Part shown: piece after piece, positions 58,890-64,000 of the stretch
How positions within the stretch are numbered: position 1 is the stretch's first letter
Layout: each line of letters starts with the position of its first letter
Notes under the pieces: model-generated
Database searches by the model: none
Told to the model about the DNA's origin: nothing
Seen by the model: the letters and a program-made list of their open reading frames with translations, nothing else
Program-made: the position numbers and the translations under genes
Assembly (NCBI GenBank): GCA_022495005.1
Contig: JAGYXB010000367.1
Coordinates: 62,001-126,000, forward strand
Direction: 5' to 3'
DNA from: Rhyacophila brunnea
Taxonomy: Eukaryota > Arthropoda > Insecta > Trichoptera > Rhyacophilidae
DNA: 64,000 bases

Positions 58890-59720
58890 AAACAAGGAAT
58901 TTGGGGGAAAAAATAGATCATTAACTATGTCAATCCGTCGCTGGATTAACGTCAGCCTTAGCGTCTTCCTCCAGACTTCCGTCACGATTCTACGTGCATA
59001 CATACACCCTGGCATAACAAACGTTAGGTGTCTATCAAAGTTGTGCTGAGTGTCCCAGAAGAAACCTCTTTAGACCTTAATGGCATGCACTAGTGACTAG
59101 AGTGTACATGAATCCTATTCTGATTTAATTATTAATCTATTATGGTCAACCCTTGTTGCGTAGAGACCTTCACACTCGCTTTTTCAAACTTTACGAGGTA
59201 AGTAACTTTTTGAAAGCTGTCAAATTTTCCTTCACAGAAACTAAGTTGAAATGGCTGATCTGTCGAACCGAGTGTCAGTCGGATTTATGAAGCTCTTTTC
59301 TTAAAGGTATTTCCAGTCAATATAATATGAAGACACTCCACAGAGGATTTGATCGGCATCCTTAAAGTTCACCACAAATCCAAGTAGGATAATATGCTAA
59401 TAGGTCAAGCTGGAGGAAAAACCGTCCGATGAAGAATAGAGAATTCCAAAAGTCTAGTGTCAATCAGGTTACCTCCATTTGGATAATACAAAATACATAT
59501 TTATGTTTTTCTGACTTTTTCCAGGAGGAGGAGGTTCATCATTAATTTATTTAATTACTTTAATGCGTAGGGAAATGAAAAAGTGACGTGGGACCTGGCT
59601 TGATTATGTCTTATGGATACATCAATCCATAGAGTCTCAACCTGAACTGCCTTTCTTTCAAACCTACCGGATTCCGGCATCATGGAAGATTATTAAATAT
59701 CTTAAATACCATCCACAGAG
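58890..59720. other. Spacer, nothing recognised
   Basis: Somewhat less AT-rich than average (59000-59480), with no assignable frame. Confidence 0.3.
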
Positions 59721-59727
59721 TGTATAC

Positions 59728-59845
59728 GGTATAATGCTGTATCCATACTGGCAACCTCATTAAATTTTATGATAATTATCATAATTATCGTAAAATCTAA
59801 CGAGGTTGCCAGCAACTTGTTGCCATTGTGGACACGGCATAACGA
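59728..59845. repeat. Near-perfect hairpin
   Basis: ctggcaacctcattaaattt (59748 onward) pairs with its near-complement ending aacgaggttgccag at 59812, centred on ataattatcataattat. Outer sequences (atgctgtatcca and tggacacggcat) are also complementary after a small insertion. It could be a tiny MITE or a hairpin RNA; nothing proves transcription. Confidence 0.6.
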
Positions 59846-59965
59846 AGACACAACAAGAAAGGGATTTTTGGAGGTATCTGCATGCTCTGACTTAGGAACA
59901 GAGACATGAACTAAAAAGATGAAAGCAAGGTATGTAAGGTATGAAACACAGGTAAACATTTTGAG

Positions 59966-62900
59966 TCACGTTTATTATTTTCTTTCATAATATGAAAATA
60001 TTAAGTTATTTACATTATTAACATAATATACCAGGTATGATAAAAAAATATTCATATATCAGGTATTTTCTATTATCTCTATATGCAAGGTTTTACCTCT
60101 GAAATATGATTTACATAATGATGTCTGGAAGGCGAATAAACAAAATCTAACAATAATTTAATTCAAAACTAACATTTGTATATAAATAGAACATTTTGAT
60201 TATTAATATAGCTATATTAAAAAAAAAATCTTATTTACAAGAGTATGCTTTAAAGATAAAAATATTCTTTTACTAATTCGTTATCTTAACAAAAACAAAA
60301 TATAAGTAAGAAATAATAATATAACGTAGGCTGTTATTCTTGTATCTAGGATGGTTAATTAAATTTTTTTAATGATGAAAATGTTCAGGTGTTTTAAAAC
60401 ATTAGCACCAGTTCAATCAATAGTATATCTATATAATTAACATTAGTGTTAACTTCTTATTGTCTCCCACAGCATTTTTATACAAACTAAAGGAACAAAA
60501 CTGAACATAAAAAGTATTTTTACAAAAGAAAAATTTCTCAAGCGGGTGAGTAGGTAGGTGTGTTAATATAGGAATTTATTAAAGTTGTAATTTAATATAT
60601 GTTATTTTAAAAGGGGAAGTAATGGTAATTTAGCAATATTTTTAAGCTAACGGGAAATGTTCTCATATTACGTTAGTCAATAAACAAAGAAAAAAATTGG
60701 TTCTTCGATGATATGACGGATAATTTATTTAATTAATGATTAAACGTAAGTATGTTATTGAGTTTAATCCACCGACAAAAAACCATGTACAATAGCAACG
60801 TGACACATGAATTGAATTCAAAATTATTATTTTCTAAAACAGTATAAGCCTACTTCGATTTATGTGGTTTGACAATGCTTTACAGTATAATGACCACAAT
60901 ATGACACTTAATATATGTATTTATTCGGCAAACTAAACAATATCCACATGTGACGCTTCGACTTCGAAGTACTGTCCGTAACGTTATGATTTGTAACTTT
61001 CCAATATATTCACGGCATGCAAAGTATATAAAACCAAAATAAATCATAGATTTAAACCAACATGTCACCGATTTTTGGCACTTTTAATACAATTTTATTT
61101 ATGTTAAAATTATTATTTCTGTTATGTATGTACCTAAGTTCATTATTATTTAAGAAAAAAAAAAAGTATGAATTGAAGTATTGTTTGGCAAGGCACTATA
61201 AAATGGGCAAGATACAATTATTATAATGTCGAAATTTCAACTATCTATCAGACTCAATAATATTTTTCTCTATATAAGAAATTTAATAACATACAGTTAG
61301 TTAGAGGGAAAATTGCAAAAACTATAACATTTAAATGAAAGAAAAAGATTTAACGGTTGTTAAGATATCTTAAGATATGTCTACATCAAATACATCTCTA
61401 TCATTATAATATTAGCACCAATTCTTAATTATAACAATATTATTAGTTTTTAATTAGCAGTGAAGGCATATTTTGTTATTTTATTCACTATAATTAACAA
61501 GGATAGTAAAACACTATCGAATATGCACAAACAAAATATGTAGGCTATAAGATTGCTTTGCTATGATAATATAATAGTAGATATTATATAACAAATATAT
61601 TTTATCAAAACATTATAAAAATAGACTCTAACAATAGATATGGTAACATTAGTAACTATATTTTTTTAAATTTATAATATTATTCATTCTGCTATTTTCA
61701 TACATTATTATAGTATGTGTTCCTTCGAAAATAATACCTACATTTTAACGAATTCATGAATTAATAATGTAAGCATTCACTAAGTATAATTTTATCTGAA
61801 GAAAAATATTGCTTCAAACACTTGATTCACAAAACATGAGAAGAATGAATGATAAAGTAGATTGATATATTATTTTAACTGCTGTCTGGTATGAACTTCA
61901 TCAAGCTATGAAATATGAAAAACTCAGTATTTGTGATATTCAATATGCAATGTAAATAATTATGTGATATGTATATTTAATATTATGTTCAAATTATCAT
62001 AAGATGTCCCATAAGAATTTGTGAAACTGTCAACTGTAAATAAATACAAAAATTATACTAGTCACATTCAACTTACGCATTCATTCAATTTCATTTAAGC
62101 AATCACTTCAATGGTCTAATTAATTCGGCGATGGCAAATGCACTTTCGAATAAACATTTTTTTTACACTTGGGAAAAAATTACAATATTATTTTCTTTTC
62201 ACTTACCTACAGTTTATGGGTAGTGTTTTTAAATATACATCGATGGAAAAGTTAAATAAAGCAAGGTATGTAAATATTTTTTGATATTTTGAAAATTCGC
62301 TACTTTTTCAAATTAAATATTTAATCCAGAATTTGAAGTTACAATATTTGGAATTAAATTTTAACCCACCAAGCATTTACTATCGCTAGACTAATGAGTG
62401 TTACTACAGTATCGTATTATAATCTGAACATGCATAACCGATTACATTATTTAAGTCGGCTGAAAAAATCTGTCCAAAGATTAAAACAACCCCAATCTCA
62501 GAAATAATAAGATAAATTACAAAAATAATTTGAAAGTCTGTGTTTTTTTTTTTTTAAATATCTACATACGTCATGATAACATATTAAATATTTTATAATA
62601 CAATTTAATTATTAATTGATATGGAAAGGTGAAATTATAGTTTGAATGGCAAATGTGACTAGCATGGAATTAAAGTCGGACAAAAGCCACCTCCCATTAA
62701 ATTCACATTTTAATTGATTATGGTAGTGTACAAGTGATGAAACGTATCAAAAACGGTTGTATTCGTATATAATATAAAAAACGGACATTTGGCACCCATG
62801 TTCGCAAAGGCAGCGGACATATTGTGCACATTGACCAATCACTGATCACAATCTACTTAAAATATTATGGCCGCCGGACTTGCGGCAGTGTGCTAACGTC

Positions 62901-63528
62901 AGTCTAAAACTGAGAATCTGAGTCAGTTTTCTTTTTCAAAATAAAGGTGATTTTTAATTTTAATTATCTGTAATGGAATCGAGTAATGTTCGAAAGCGTA
63001 TAACTAAGCAACTTATAGGCCTGTCCGTATCACAAACAGACAAACGCCAAAGTTTCTATCAAAAGCAGGCATAAGTAATTTTGATAATATTTGATATTTA
63101 CAAAATTTATATCTTATGATTATCTTATTTAATGTGATTCTGTACCTTGAAACATCATTGAAATACACAAAGGTGTATGAAATGAAAAATCACTTCTTCC
63201 ATAAAATTTAGTAGATGGTTTATGTCCCACTTTGATACTCGTGTACTCATCTATGAAAATAATGTTTTATACTCAAAATCATTTTTTTACTAGTAACTAA
63301 GAGGTCAAGCTAATGAATGGCTTATTTGAAGAACTCAGAAGCTTTCAAACTGCTTACAGAATTCTAAGAATACGTCAGACTATTTACGTAGTTATATTAA
63401 ATACTTTTTTTAAAAATGGTGTTGTTTACCTTTTTGGACAGAAAATAATTTATATTGACAGACCCATAAGTATTCTTGTTGTCTTTCACACATGTTCGCA
63501 TTGCACTCAAAAATATTAATATATCTTC
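59966..63528 (-). other. Possible long 3' UTR and downstream region of the kinase gene
   Basis: Very AT-rich sequence with no dispersed repeats that I can detect, unlike the TE-dense region to the left. Several minus-strand AATAAA signals are present (plus-strand tttatt near 59969, 60917, 61094 and 61474). Kinases of this family can have long 3' UTRs in insects, so the transcript may run well into this stretch. The true polyadenylation site cannot be chosen from sequence alone. Confidence 0.4.
62973..63074 (+). other. 33-codon open frame below a promoter-like GC patch
   Basis: ATG at 62973, stop TAA at 63072-63074, giving a basic peptide (MESSNVRKRITKQ...). Upstream, 62795-62925 is GC-richer and carries a CCAAT box (ttgaccaatcac) and ggccgccggac. 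The arrangement resembles a short first exon or a transposon 5' end, antisense to the kinase transcript. No family was recognised and no good splice donor follows. Confidence 0.2.
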
Positions 63529-63694
63529 CTAAAAGTCATTGTCCCATCCGGAAAGGTCATCTGGAGGAGGTCCGTCACTGTCGGGAGGGTAGTCGTCGAA
63601 GTTCTGCATGTCGGAAGACGAGTTTACGATAGGCATGATGGGCGGGGAGAGCGTTCTTTGTGTCAGGCCTTCCCAGTTAAAGCCATCGAACCAT
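63529..63694 (-). CDS. for: cGMP-dependent protein kinase, last coding exon (partial gene)
   Basis: The minus frame reads [19 protein letters not shown], then [11 protein letters not shown] and [20 protein letters not shown] ending DNDF, with the stop TAG at 63529-63531. This is the C-terminal AGC-kinase extension of PKG: the W-F-x-G-F-x-W-E-G-L block after the catalytic domain, and the acidic NFDDYPPD...[12 protein letters not shown] tail found in insect foraging and vertebrate PRKG1 proteins. The exon starts after a canonical acceptor (tttcacag, AG at 63695-63696 on minus) with the third base of a codon. It encodes 54 residues plus the stop. The kinase, cyclic-nucleotide-binding and leucine-zipper parts lie beyond the right edge. 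The enzyme phosphorylates Ser/Thr in response to cGMP. The assignment to foraging rather than a PKG paralogue is likely but not proven from one exon. Confidence 0.93.
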
Positions 63695-64000
63695 CTGTGA
63701 AAGTATATGTAACATTAACACAATGTATTTCCAATCCATCAATGGTATTTTGAATGGACAGCGTTATAAATTATTGATTGAAGAATCATTGAGAAAAATT
63801 GAAGATTGAACTCTGTATAATATTAATGATGTCTTGTTCTCAAAGAAAATTGAATTAGAACAAGTCAACCCAAAACTTTCAAATTGTATTACGTTGCTAT
63901 GGAAAAAAATAATAACAATTCATACACATGAGTCCATAGAAATCCAATGTCAGAAATAAATTTCTTATAACTTTTCATACAAAGCAATTATATATTTCAA
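63695..64000 (-). other. Last intron of the kinase gene (partial)
   Basis: Begins, in the gene direction, beyond the window and ends with the acceptor AG at 63696-63695. The sequence is AT-rich with a pyrimidine-poor acceptor tract (atatactttcacag). No other exon was seen up to the edge. Confidence 0.8.

Noticed and set aside
1..64000. CRISPR array, operon or prophage
   Set aside because: No regular direct-repeat/spacer pattern, no closely spaced bacterial-type genes with ribosome sites, and introns and insect repeats throughout.

Overview
The window is animal DNA from an arthropod, most probably an insect. It is strongly AT-rich, has TTAGG/CCTAA arrays (the insect telomere unit), and is dense in insect-type DNA transposons, RTE-like non-LTR retroelement tails and tRNA-derived SINEs. 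I cannot fix the order; the repeats would fit Hemiptera or Lepidoptera. No bacterial, plasmid or CRISPR features are present.

Only one host gene is clear. At the right edge, on the minus strand, lies the last coding exon of a cGMP-dependent protein kinase (foraging/PKG type, 63529-63694). The roughly 3.5 kb below it is AT-rich and free of interspersed repeats, so it may be a long 3' UTR. The other ~60 kb is intergenic or deep-intronic sequence built from layered mobile elements, separated by unannotatable AT-rich stretches and a few GC-rich islands that may be regulatory.

Layout. 1.15-3.3 kb: a DNA transposon with 4-bp target duplications carrying a two-exon, decayed element gene. 3.4-4.1 kb: a hAT-like MITE. 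5.5-6.6 kb: a non-LTR retroelement whose 5' part is inverted. 10.1-10.5 kb: a palindromic element with a TTAGG core. 12-15.4 kb: several MITEs and a large palindrome. 17.2-20.8 kb: a three-level nest, in which a TTAA-type palindrome is split by a hAT element that is itself split by a second copy of the same palindrome. 29.8-30.1 kb: a SINE whose pre-insertion site survives in a related repeat at 13.6 kb. 32.9-33.6 kb: a third, truncated TTAA palindrome. 42.8-43.7 kb: a decayed hAT transposase. 44.6-46.3 kb: an LTR retroelement gag remnant between LTR-like repeats. 46.7-48.8 kb: two adjacent 5'-truncated non-LTR insertions, each with target duplications. 49.9-58.9 kb: more palindromic elements, three of them with CCTAA/TTAGG cores. 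60-64 kb: the kinase 3' end.

The most unusual pattern is that five palindromic insertions, in three families with unrelated termini, all hold an array of the insect telomere pentamer at or near the centre of symmetry. At least two of these families have target-site duplications, so the arrays sit inside mobile elements and are not random interstitial telomere tracts.
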